This document shows positions 31,259 to 39,495 of a stretch of 64,000 bases of DNA, one piece after another. Each line of letters begins with the position of its first letter. The stretch's first letter is position 1. Source of the stretch: SB11 sp965249955 (GTDB lineage: Bacteria > Bacteroidota > Bacteroidia > UBA8524). Position numbers and translations under genes: made by a program. A model generated the notes under the pieces. That model saw only the letters and a list, made by a program, of their open reading frames with translations, did not search any database and had not been told where the DNA came from. The stretch is taken from contig OZ252261.1 of assembly GCA_965249955.1 (NCBI GenBank), positions 2,480,001 through 2,544,000 on the forward strand, read 5' to 3'.

Positions 31259-33985
31259 ATGGAAGAAATCCCGCTAACTCAATTCCCCACAGAAGCTAAG
31301 TTTAAATACAGTTGGCGCAATTATCAACAACGTGTATTGGGCGAGTTACAAAAGCACCTTCGCGACAAGCATTTGCACGTAGTGGCACCACCAGGTTCGG
31401 GCAAAACCATTTTAGGGTTAGAAGTAGCCCTTCGGCTTAACCAACCAACCCTAATACTTGCGCCCACCGTAGCCATACGCAACCAATGGATACAACGTTT
31501 TTGTGAAATGTTTTTGCAAACCCACGAAGTACCCTATTGGATTTCTAGCGATATACGCCACCCAAAATTTCTTACTGTTTCTACCTATCAGGGCTTGCAC
31601 GCTGCTTGCAAAGGTCTTGATGATGAAGAAGGCGAGGAGCAGAAGGAAAAAACAAAGAAAAGTGGTTTTGCAGCAATAGTTAAGCTACTGAAACAGCAAA
31701 ATATAGGTACTATAGTGGTAGATGAAGCCCATCACCTAAAAAACGAGTGGTGGGTTACTCTAAACAAAATAAAGCAGAAGCTAAAGCCCGTAATAGTGGG
31801 GTTAACGGCTACACCGCCCTATGATGTTGTATATGCTGAATGGGAACGTTATTTAGAATTAAATGGAGCGGTGGATGCAGAAATAACAGTACCCGAATTG
31901 GTTAAAGAGGGCGACCTATGCCCTCACCAAGATTACATTTATTTTTGTCACCCTAGCAAAGAAGAACAAGAGAAAATTGTTGGGTTTAGGGAGAACATAA
32001 ACCATCTATATAATCAACTTAGAAAAGATGAGATACTGGCTGAAGCTATTAGCCAACATCCTGTTTTTTTAGAACCTGAAAATTATCTGGATTGGATATA
32101 TAATAATATAGCCCATTATTCGGCCATACTGATTTTCTTGCATGAGTACGGAACGGTAATCCCGCTTGACCATTTTAAGCTGATAGGTGCCGAAAATTTT
32201 GAAATCCCTCCTTTTGATAGCAAGTGGTTAGCCATATTACTTGAGTTTTATCTGTTTAAAGAAAAGAAGGCTTTTGAAGAAAATAAAACCTACAAAAAAC
32301 ATCAGAAAGAATTAGAAATTAAATTAAGGCATTTTAATATTATAGAGCATAGCCAAATTAATTTCGAAAATAATAAAGCAATAAATGCCCTTGTTACCGC
32401 AAGCATTAGCAAGCTAAATGCCATACGCGAAATTGCCGATTTTGAGTACGATCAACTCGGGGATGATTTGCGCATGGTTATTTTAACCGACTACATTCGC
32501 AAAGAGTTTTTAGCCAACGATATAGAAAACAATGTTAACCTTAATAAAATTGGGGTGGCATCAATTTTTGAGAAATTAAGGCGTACTAATATTGATAATA
32601 AAAAAATAGGAATATTAACGGGCTCACTTGTTATAATACCAAAAGAAGCCTTGTTGCCATTAGGAGAAAAAAATAGAAAATTTGGTGTAAAGTCTATTGA
32701 ATTTAAGCCACTTATTTTTGATAAAAACTATTTAATATTAAACGTAAACGAAAACCTAAAGCAAAATATAGTGCATACGGTTACTGAGCTTTTTCAAGAC
32801 GGGCACATACAAATACTAATAGGCACACAAGCTCTATTGGGCGAAGGCTGGGACGCTCCTGCTGTCAACTCTTTAGTATTGGCAAGTTTTGTAGGCTCTT
32901 TTGTGCTTTCAAACCAAATGCGGGGAAGGGCTATTCGAACTCAACGGGGTAATGATGATAAAACAGGCAATGTGTGGCATTTGGCTTGTATTGATTTGTT
33001 ATCAGAAATTGGAGGTAAAGATTTAGAGTTGATGGAGCGCAGGTTTAAAGGGTTTGTGGGAGTTGGGGCAGATGATATTCCTTTAATAGAAAGTGGAATT
33101 GGTCGTTTAGGGATACCCAAAGAGATACACGTACCAACGATTTTAGAAAAGAAAAATAAGGATACTTTTAAGCAAGCTGCAAAAAGAGATGCACTGAAAC
33201 AAAAATGGCATACAGCTGTAAACAGTGGCACTGTGGCTTTAGAGCAAATAAGAATACCTTACCCCATAAAAGAGAGAACCTACCAACAATCGGTTGATTT
33301 ATATTACAATAAAACAGCGCGTAATGTTGCTGCTGAGTTGGGTTTTGGTTTATTGGCTTTTAGCCAACAATTAACTGGTTTTATATTTGAAAATATAGGT
33401 ATGATGCGAACCGCGCAAGGCATGTATACCATATTAACCTCAATTGGTATTGGAGGTTTGGCCATTTTTGGTCGGAGGTTATATGTAACTTCTAAAATAT
33501 TGCTAAAATATAAAGACATAACTAAAGATATACAGCAAATTAGTAATGCGCTCTTGGCTACATTAATAGAAGTGGGAATAATTAAAACCCCTGTGATAGA
33601 GTTGAAAGCTGAAGCAACAGTTGATAGCAGAGGAGCAATGTATTGTTGTTTGCAAGGGGGCAGTACTTTCGAGCAATCGACCTATATAAATGCTTTGCAA
33701 GAAATTATATTACCTATTGATAATCCACGCTATGTAGTAGTGCGCAAAAACAAAAAGGTTGGTGGAATAATTAAGCAAAAAGATTACCATGCAGTGCCTG
33801 AGTTATTGGGCAGAAAAAAAGCAACTACAGATGTTTTTATACGTAAATGGAAGGCTGATGTAGGTGCGTGTGAATTGATATTTACCCGTACACCTGAGGG
33901 GCGCAAGATGCTTTTAAAATCGAGAATGGAAGCCTTATCGACACAGCTTGAAAATAATATTGATAGGGTGAATAAATGGAAATAG
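31259..33985 (+). CDS. Large SF2 DEAD/DEAH-box helicase with a C-terminal hydrophobic region
   Basis: 908 residues. Q-like N-terminus SWRNYQQRVLGELQKHL, Walker A APPGSGKT (about 43-50), DEAH box VVDEAHHLKN, motif III VGLTATPP, a helical ~300-residue insert, a second RecA lobe with LIGTQALLGEGWDAPAVN, and arginine-finger motif QMRGRAIRT. After the helicase core, around residues 690-745, are two hydrophobic stretches (LGFGLLAFSQQLTGFIF and MYTILTSIGIGGLAIFG) that could touch the membrane. Not assigned to a named family. It stands alone between a repeat element and an 18-bp inverted repeat. Possible roles are DNA repair or defence; neither is shown. Confidence 0.8.
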   Translation: MEEIPLTQFPTEAKFKYSWRNYQQRVLGELQKHLRDKHLHVVAPPGSGKTILGLEVALRLNQPTLILAPTVAIRNQWIQRFCEMFLQTHEVPYWISSDIRHPKFLTVSTYQGLHAACKGLDDEEGEEQKEKTKKSGFAAIVKLLKQQNIGTIVVDEAHHLKNEWWVTLNKIKQKLKPVIVGLTATPPYDVVYAEWERYLELNGAVDAEITVPELVKEGDLCPHQDYIYFCHPSKEEQEKIVGFRENINHLYNQLRKDEILAEAISQHPVFLEPENYLDWIYNNIAHYSAILIFLHEYGTVIPLDHFKLIGAENFEIPPFDSKWLAILLEFYLFKEKKAFEENKTYKKHQKELEIKLRHFNIIEHSQINFENNKAINALVTASISKLNAIREIADFEYDQLGDDLRMVILTDYIRKEFLANDIENNVNLNKIGVASIFEKLRRTNIDNKKIGILTGSLVIIPKEALLPLGEKNRKFGVKSIEFKPLIFDKNYLILNVNENLKQNIVHTVTELFQDGHIQILIGTQALLGEGWDAPAVNSLVLASFVGSFVLSNQMRGRAIRTQRGNDDKTGNVWHLACIDLLSEIGGKDLELMERRFKGFVGVGADDIPLIESGIGRLGIPKEIHVPTILEKKNKDTFKQAAKRDALKQKWHTAVNSGTVALEQIRIPYPIKERTYQQSVDLYYNKTARNVAAELGFGLLAFSQQLTGFIFENIGMMRTAQGMYTILTSIGIGGLAIFGRRLYVTSKILLKYKDITKDIQQISNALLATLIEVGIIKTPVIELKAEATVDSRGAMYCCLQGGSTFEQSTYINALQEIILPIDNPRYVVVRKNKKVGGIIKQKDYHAVPELLGRKKATTDVFIRKWKADVGACELIFTRTPEGRKMLLKSRMEALSTQLENNIDRVNKWK

Positions 33986-33988
33986 TAT

Positions 33989-34033
33989 TTAACTGTATTT
34001 GACAAACTTTAAAAATTTGTCAAATACAGTTAA
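33989..34033. terminator. Perfect 18-bp inverted repeat between convergent genes
   Basis: Arms 33989-34006 and 34016-34033 (TTAACTGTATTTGACAAA and its complement) with a 9-base loop separate the stops of the helicase and decarboxylase genes. There is no T-run on either side, so it is an unusual terminator or an RNA-end-protecting hairpin. Confidence 0.65.
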
Positions 34034-34039
34034 GGAATA

Positions 34040-35746
34040 TTACATACTGGCCAAACGCCTAATTTGTGGTGGTAAATCAGTCATAGGTATATCTATTTGC
34101 ACTACCGATAGTGTTTTGGTGTTCTTTTTCACTTCGGCCAATACCTTGTCTAACTCCTTATAGGTAGTAGCGCGGTAGCCTTTTCCTCCCATCACATCAG
34201 CTAGCTTGTAGTATTGCCATTGAGGCAAAATATTATAGGCTCTAAACTCGCCTTTACCGTCAAAAGGGGCTAGATCTACCAAAGCCTGTTCTATACCGTA
34301 TAGGTTATTATTCATCACAAATATTATAGTGCCGGGGCAATTGGTATTGAGAAACGAAAGGGCTTGATCAACCATTTGGAAACCTCCATCGCCGCAAAAA
34401 GCCACAGCTCGTTTGCCTGATGCTAAAGATATGCCCACTGCCATTGGCGCAGCGGCACCTATCGACCCCCACGCCGCTTCTGATGCAAAACCGTTTTGTT
34501 CTTTTATAATCAAATCGCTTACCACATACATCGAGTCGCTTTCATCCACCAACAGCATCATGTCTTTGGTAACAAAGTTTTCCATCCGCCTAAAAAAGCC
34601 GTTAAAGGTTATTTGTGTTCCTTCATCGGGGTCGTCCAACAAACCTTTTGGTTTGGCGGTTTTGCCCAAAGGGCTTTTGTATTTGGTAGCTTTTAACTTC
34701 TTAATTAAAGCAGGCAATAAATCGTAGGTGTATACATTGGGAAAATGTTGGTAGCCCACACGTACACCGCCGTTATAGGCCACTGCCATTTTTCCGTAGC
34801 TGCTGTTTATTATATCTAAATAATCATCGGTAATAATAGTACCCAAGCACAATAAAAAATCGCTGGTGTTTACTCGCTCGCGTAATTCTGCACTGCTGGC
34901 TGCTCCTGTATAAGTGCCCACAAAGTGCGGGTTAGTTTCGGGTAACAGGCTTTTTGCCAATAGAGTGGTTATATAGCCTAAGTTGGTGGTAGTTAGTAGG
35001 CTTTCAAGCTCTTTTTGTATGTGGTAGCGTTGCAACTCTATCCCTGCCCAAACTATTGGTTTTTTTGCTGCTTCTAGTCGAGCTATTATCATGCTTACTG
35101 CTGCATCTAATTGCACAGGGTCGCTTTTGGTAAGGGTTAAATCAAGTTTACCGGTGGGTTTGTTGCAAGGCATTTGCCATACATCTTTATAGCACTCTAT
35201 ATATACAGGGCGTTTGTTTACGTAGCAAGCCACAATAGCCTCGTCAATAAGCGCAGGTGCATCGGCAATATTGCTAATGGTTACCGCTGCGGCAGTAATA
35301 TCTTCATACGCTTTTTTGTTCGACCTGAAATTACCTGTCGAGTGATGTATAAGCACTCCTAATTCGTTTTCGTAAAACATATCAGAGGTAGAAGGATGCC
35401 CGTTTAAGAAAACCACAGGGTTGCGCTCTACCCACGAGGCTGCAATGCCATTAATAAGGCTAAATGCTCCTACACCGTAGGTAACGCTTACTGCACCAAA
35501 CCCACTAATGCGGGTATAGGCGTCGGCGGCGTAGCCGCCGCACAGCTCATTAGGAGCGTTGATTAATTTAATATCGGGGTGGCGTTCTTCTATAATATCC
35601 AAAAAAGGGGTCATAAAATCGCCTGGGACAATAAACATATCTTTTAGTCCCATTTCTTTTAGCCTTTCGGCTATATAATCGCTAACAGTATACAGGGTGG
35701 CCTTTACTGCTTCAAGGGTTTTATGATAATGGAAGGTGTGTTTCAT
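34040..35746 (-). CDS. Thiamine-diphosphate 2-oxoacid decarboxylase (pyruvate/indolepyruvate/phenylpyruvate type)
   Basis: 568 residues, the family's usual length. Catalytic Glu in APNELCGGYAADAY, the HH pair in LIHHSTGNF, and the ThDP motif GDGG ... NNNLYG. These place it with the pyruvate/indole-3-pyruvate decarboxylases, which turn 2-oxoacids into aldehydes, rather than with acetolactate synthases. It lies 90 bp after a flavin amine oxidase gene on the same strand, so the oxoacid may come from amino-acid oxidation. A stem-loop between the two may reduce read-through. Substrate choice cannot be told from sequence. Confidence 0.88.
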   Translation of the reverse strand: MKHTFHYHKTLEAVKATLYTVSDYIAERLKEMGLKDMFIVPGDFMTPFLDIIEERHPDIKLINAPNELCGGYAADAYTRISGFGAVSVTYGVGAFSLINGIAASWVERNPVVFLNGHPSTSDMFYENELGVLIHHSTGNFRSNKKAYEDITAAAVTISNIADAPALIDEAIVACYVNKRPVYIECYKDVWQMPCNKPTGKLDLTLTKSDPVQLDAAVSMIIARLEAAKKPIVWAGIELQRYHIQKELESLLTTTNLGYITTLLAKSLLPETNPHFVGTYTGAASSAELRERVNTSDFLLCLGTIITDDYLDIINSSYGKMAVAYNGGVRVGYQHFPNVYTYDLLPALIKKLKATKYKSPLGKTAKPKGLLDDPDEGTQITFNGFFRRMENFVTKDMMLLVDESDSMYVVSDLIIKEQNGFASEAAWGSIGAAAPMAVGISLASGKRAVAFCGDGGFQMVDQALSFLNTNCPGTIIFVMNNNLYGIEQALVDLAPFDGKGEFRAYNILPQWQYYKLADVMGGKGYRATTYKELDKVLAEVKKNTKTLSVVQIDIPMTDLPPQIRRLASM

Positions 35747-35775
35747 GGTTTAGTTTGCTAATTGATTGATTTTTT

Positions 35776-35816
35776 CATAAAAAGAGTTCGCCAAAACACG
35801 GTATGCTTTGGCGAAC
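35776..35816 (-). terminator. Stem-loop with T-tract between amine oxidase and decarboxylase
   Basis: A 10-bp stem GTTCGCCAAA / TTTGGCGAAC (35786-35795 with 35807-35816) with an 11-base loop. On the reverse strand it is followed by TCTTTTT, as in a terminator or attenuator. Confidence 0.7.
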
Positions 35817-35836
35817 AAGAGTATTGTATTAAAAAC

Positions 35837-37453
35837 CTATTCTTTGGGTAAGAAATCAAGTTTAAAATAGCGTTTCATCATATCGTCGGCGGTCTCAAGC
35901 GAGCCTTCTACCCATCCTTGATTATTGCTGTACGCTTCACCTATAATAAACACATCATCGTGCTCAACAGGTTTAATCATCTTTTTAATAATCACATCGT
36001 AGCGGTAGCCTGCTTTCCACTCGTGCCATCCTCCACCATATGGGTCGTCGCTCCAATCGTGGAAAATAGCAGCATAAGGCATATCCAATTTTTGTGGGCC
36101 GTGCATTATTTCTACCTGCCTGTGCGCAATTTCTACCATGCTTTGCGTAGCAACAAACTGTGCTGGGGGTACAGGGTCAATGCTTTTGTTTTCGGGTTTG
36201 TCGTTACCACCATAAGGTTCGTCGTTTTGTAAGGCTTTCCAAAACGGCACAGTGCTTATATCGTTGTACGAAGCCATTAACAGCGAACGTAGATTGTTAG
36301 GGTCGCCATCGGGCTGGTCGGCTTCGCAACCAAAATAATACACTTGACGTATAGGCATATCGGTAATAGAACGCCCTGCCCACAAATTCATAGCGCGCCA
36401 CCAAGGGTAATCGTAACCCATAAACAGTTTAAAGGCAGATTGAATAAGCACACTACCAATATTATCACGCAAAAACGCATTGTCTTTCCATTGGTTCCAC
36501 TCAATCAGCTCAAGTGAGCGGCGGGGCATGGCCAATACAACTTTATCGGCGTGTACCACAAAACGTTCGTCGCTGTTATTATCGTAGTGGGTTTTAAAAT
36601 CTCTTGTTTTGGTGCGCGTAAAGATTAACTCGTAGCCACCTGTTTTTATCTTTTGTATTGATAATAGCTTGTGGTTCATGTTTATTTCACCACCGTCTTT
36701 TTCAAACTCATCGGCAAGGGTTAGCGGCAAATGCTGATAACCTTTGGTTAGCGTACGGAATGAGGTAGTAGGGCCAAAATCGCTAACGGGCAATTGTGCT
36801 GCTGCACTAGCGTTGGCTACGTTTGCATCGTATCCGCCTGCATCGCGCATATAGCTAAATGCCTCATTGGTTAAGAACAAATTTAATAAGTTCCAATACC
36901 CCATTTTGTATAGGGGAGTGCCAAATACTTCTACCTTAAACCAATCTTCAAATGTCATGTTTTTGGCATTGGGTATCAGTACATTCATTATGTAGGCTTG
37001 CAGCTCATCGGGGTTCATGCCCTGCTCGTTCCAATTTAGGTTATATGGTACAGCACCTTTTACACTCAACTCTTCCAAAGTAAGGTGTTTACCGCGCAAA
37101 TGATAAAAGTTTTGCGACGCACCAATGGCAGGGTCGGGGTTGCCCATCGGGAAATCTTTGTTGGGTAGTTTCAGGTACTCAATAAGGCCTGTTACCAAAG
37201 GTTGCGCATCAGGTATGTAGCGCATACCTCCCAATTCGGCTACTACGTTGGGCATATCGGGCAAAGTGCGCGAAAATAAACGCCCGCCAATACGGTCGCT
37301 ATATTCATACAAAGCCACTTTAGTTTTTTTGCCTTTGGCTTTTTGTAGCCTCCAAGCTGTGTAAGTTCCTGCCACTCCTCCACCAATTACGGCTACATCA
37401 ACTTTGCTTGATGCGGTATGACCTTTTGTTTTTGCTGTTGTTTTTTTTGCCAT
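35837..37453 (-). CDS. FAD-dependent amine/amino-acid oxidase family protein
   Basis: 538 residues. A lysine-rich N-terminal tail (MAKKTTAKTKG) precedes the FAD Rossmann motif VAVIGGGVAGTYTAWRL, the RIGGRLFSR loop and ELGGMRY. The C-terminal FAD motif is FIIGEAYSNNQGWVEGSLET. These are the marks of flavin monoamine / L-amino-acid oxidases, which give an imino acid then an oxoacid, ammonia and H2O2. No signal peptide, so cytoplasmic. It is paired with a 2-oxoacid decarboxylase, which suggests an amino acid to aldehyde route (Ehrlich-like). The amino-acid specificity is unknown. Confidence 0.85.
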   Translation of the reverse strand: MAKKTTAKTKGHTASSKVDVAVIGGGVAGTYTAWRLQKAKGKKTKVALYEYSDRIGGRLFSRTLPDMPNVVAELGGMRYIPDAQPLVTGLIEYLKLPNKDFPMGNPDPAIGASQNFYHLRGKHLTLEELSVKGAVPYNLNWNEQGMNPDELQAYIMNVLIPNAKNMTFEDWFKVEVFGTPLYKMGYWNLLNLFLTNEAFSYMRDAGGYDANVANASAAAQLPVSDFGPTTSFRTLTKGYQHLPLTLADEFEKDGGEINMNHKLLSIQKIKTGGYELIFTRTKTRDFKTHYDNNSDERFVVHADKVVLAMPRRSLELIEWNQWKDNAFLRDNIGSVLIQSAFKLFMGYDYPWWRAMNLWAGRSITDMPIRQVYYFGCEADQPDGDPNNLRSLLMASYNDISTVPFWKALQNDEPYGGNDKPENKSIDPVPPAQFVATQSMVEIAHRQVEIMHGPQKLDMPYAAIFHDWSDDPYGGGWHEWKAGYRYDVIIKKMIKPVEHDDVFIIGEAYSNNQGWVEGSLETADDMMKRYFKLDFLPKE

Positions 37454-37664
37454 TGATAATAATAGTTAGGTATAATATTTTAGATTAATTGAATATTGAT
37501 AATAGCAATGCCTTATGTACAGTACGCAAATTAGTTTACAATAAGGGTTATATACAACCGTTAAAACACCCGTTTATAAAAAAGATACTGTATGTTTATT
37601 TGGGCTAATAAGTGGGTAATTGTTGCCCGTATAGTTGATACAAAAACCTTATTATTGCCATTAG

Positions 37665-38798
37665 GTGAATTACGAGAATATAGATTTGTTAATAGCAGGG
37701 GCTGGCCCCGTAGGTTGTGTAATTGCTGAAAGAGCAGCATCACAACTGGGTTGGCGTTGTTTGATAGTGGATAAGCGCGACCATATTGCAGGCAACTGCT
37801 ATGACTATATTGATGCTGATGGACTGTTGGTGCACCAATATGGCCCGCACTATTTTCGTACGGATAATGCAGAGGTAGTTAACTACTTATCAAAATTTAC
37901 CGCATGGATACCAGGAAATTATGTAGTGAAGAGTAACATTAATGGCGAGCTATATTCTTTTCCTATTAATTTAAACACACTGCGAAAGTTTTTTAATCGT
38001 CCCGATTTAACGCCTGAAACTGCTGAACTTCTTTTAGAAGAAAAAAGAGAGAAAATAGATAACCCTAAAAACTCCGAAGAGTTTGTACTGAATAGGGTAG
38101 GACGTGAGTTGTACGAAGCCTTTTACCTAAACTATACCCTTAAACAATGGGGCATTCATCCCCGTGATTTAGATACTTCGGTGTGTGGGCGTATACCTGT
38201 ACGTTTTGATGAAGACGAACGGTATGTGAACCATAAGTTTAAAATAATGCCTGTCGACGGTTTCTCAAGTTTGTTTGAGCGTATGCTAAATAATCCATTA
38301 ATAGATATTGAGCTAAATACAGATTATATGCAATTGCGTGAAACGGTTAAACCTCGCAAAGCAACCGTATATACAGGGCCTATTGATGCCTATTTTAATT
38401 ATAAAAACGGCAAATTACCTTGGCGTTCGCTGCATTTTGAGTCAGAAAGTTTTGAAGAAGAATTTCATCAACCTTGTTCGCAAATAAACTATCCTAACGA
38501 GCACGATTATACCCGAACGGTTGAAATAAAACACGTTACACGTCAAAAACACCAAAAAACGGTAGTTACAAAAGAATATCCTCGTGCTGAGGGCGAACCG
38601 TATTATCCTGTACCTGCGCCCGAAAATAACAATATGTACGAGCGTTATCGCCAAATTGCCGAGCACGAAACTTTTATGAACAAGGTATATTTTGGTGGTC
38701 GTTTGGCGCGCTATACCTATATCAATACTGATGAAGCCGTGCTAAATGGGTTGCAAGTGTTTGAACGTTTAAAAACCGATTTTGGCAATGCTAAATAA
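37665..38798 (+). CDS. glf: UDP-galactopyranose mutase
   Basis: 377 residues, the usual length. The FAD motif LIAGAGPVGCVIAERAA is followed by VDKRDHIAGNCYDY and HQYGPHYFRTDNAEVV, near-canonical Glf signatures, with the C-terminal stretch VYFGGRLARYTYINTDEAV. Interconverts UDP-galactopyranose and UDP-galactofuranose for surface glycans. The start is the GTG at 37665; no ATG lies near. It overlaps the next glycosyltransferase by 11 bases. The preceding 211-bp gap holds no recognisable feature. Confidence 0.85.
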   Translation: MNYENIDLLIAGAGPVGCVIAERAASQLGWRCLIVDKRDHIAGNCYDYIDADGLLVHQYGPHYFRTDNAEVVNYLSKFTAWIPGNYVVKSNINGELYSFPINLNTLRKFFNRPDLTPETAELLLEEKREKIDNPKNSEEFVLNRVGRELYEAFYLNYTLKQWGIHPRDLDTSVCGRIPVRFDEDERYVNHKFKIMPVDGFSSLFERMLNNPLIDIELNTDYMQLRETVKPRKATVYTGPIDAYFNYKNGKLPWRSLHFESESFEEEFHQPCSQINYPNEHDYTRTVEIKHVTRQKHQKTVVTKEYPRAEGEPYYPVPAPENNNMYERYRQIAEHETFMNKVYFGGRLARYTYINTDEAVLNGLQVFERLKTDFGNAK

Positions 38799-39486
38799 CC
38801 TGTGGGTAATAATGCCTGTATATAATGAGCAGGAGTGTATAACACAGGTAATAGAAGAGTGGCTACCTACTTTTAGGCAGTATGCAAAAGGCTTTACGTG
38901 GTGTATTTTAAACGATGGTTCAAAAGATAATACAGCACAAATTTTAAAAGACTTAGCGGCTGAAATTCCCGAATTAAAAATAATAGATAAACCCAATAGC
39001 GGGCATGGACAGGCCTGTGTGCAAGGCTATAAAACTGCCATTGAAAACGGTGCAGAATGGATTTTTCAGATAGATAGTGATGGGCAATGCGACCCACAGT
39101 ATTTTGAGGTTTTTGTGGCGCAAGTAAACCAATACAAAGTGCAATACGGTTTTCGCAGTACCCGCCAAGATGGGTTTAAGCGTTGGTTAGTTTCACGTGT
39201 GGTTACTTGGTTTGTTTGGGCTGCCACAGGCCAATGGGTAAGGGATGCCAATGTACCCTACCGATTGATGCACAGCAGCACCCTTTCATCAGTAGTAAAT
39301 AAAATACCTGCCGATTTTTATTTGGCCAATATTTTAGTGGCGGTGTTACAGCAAAAGGCAACACGTATACATTGGGTAAACATAAACTTTAGAGAAAGGG
39401 CAGGGGGCGAACCTAGCGTTAAAACTTTTACATTTGCCAAACACGGTATAAAATTATACCGACAACTGCGTCAAGCTACTAAATAA
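38788..39486 (+). CDS. Family 2 glycosyltransferase
   Basis: 232 residues from ATG 38788, which overlaps the glf stop (ATGCTAAATAA). GT-A motifs WVIMPVYNEQECI, LNDGSKDNT and the DxD-like IDSDGQCDP. There is no long C-terminal membrane pair, unlike the GT2 at 28600, so it is probably a soluble or peripheral transferase. The context (glf upstream, GT39-type protein downstream) suggests surface polysaccharide or glycolipid synthesis. Confidence 0.87.
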   Translation: MLNNLWVIMPVYNEQECITQVIEEWLPTFRQYAKGFTWCILNDGSKDNTAQILKDLAAEIPELKIIDKPNSGHGQACVQGYKTAIENGAEWIFQIDSDGQCDPQYFEVFVAQVNQYKVQYGFRSTRQDGFKRWLVSRVVTWFVWAATGQWVRDANVPYRLMHSSTLSSVVNKIPADFYLANILVAVLQQKATRIHWVNINFRERAGGEPSVKTFTFAKHGIKLYRQLRQATK

Positions 39487-39495
39487 TAAAAGGTT

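Noticed and set aside
34040..35746. Acetolactate synthase
   Set aside because: The HH motif, NELCGGYAADAY and overall pattern fit pyruvate/indolepyruvate decarboxylases; there is no regulatory subunit gene.
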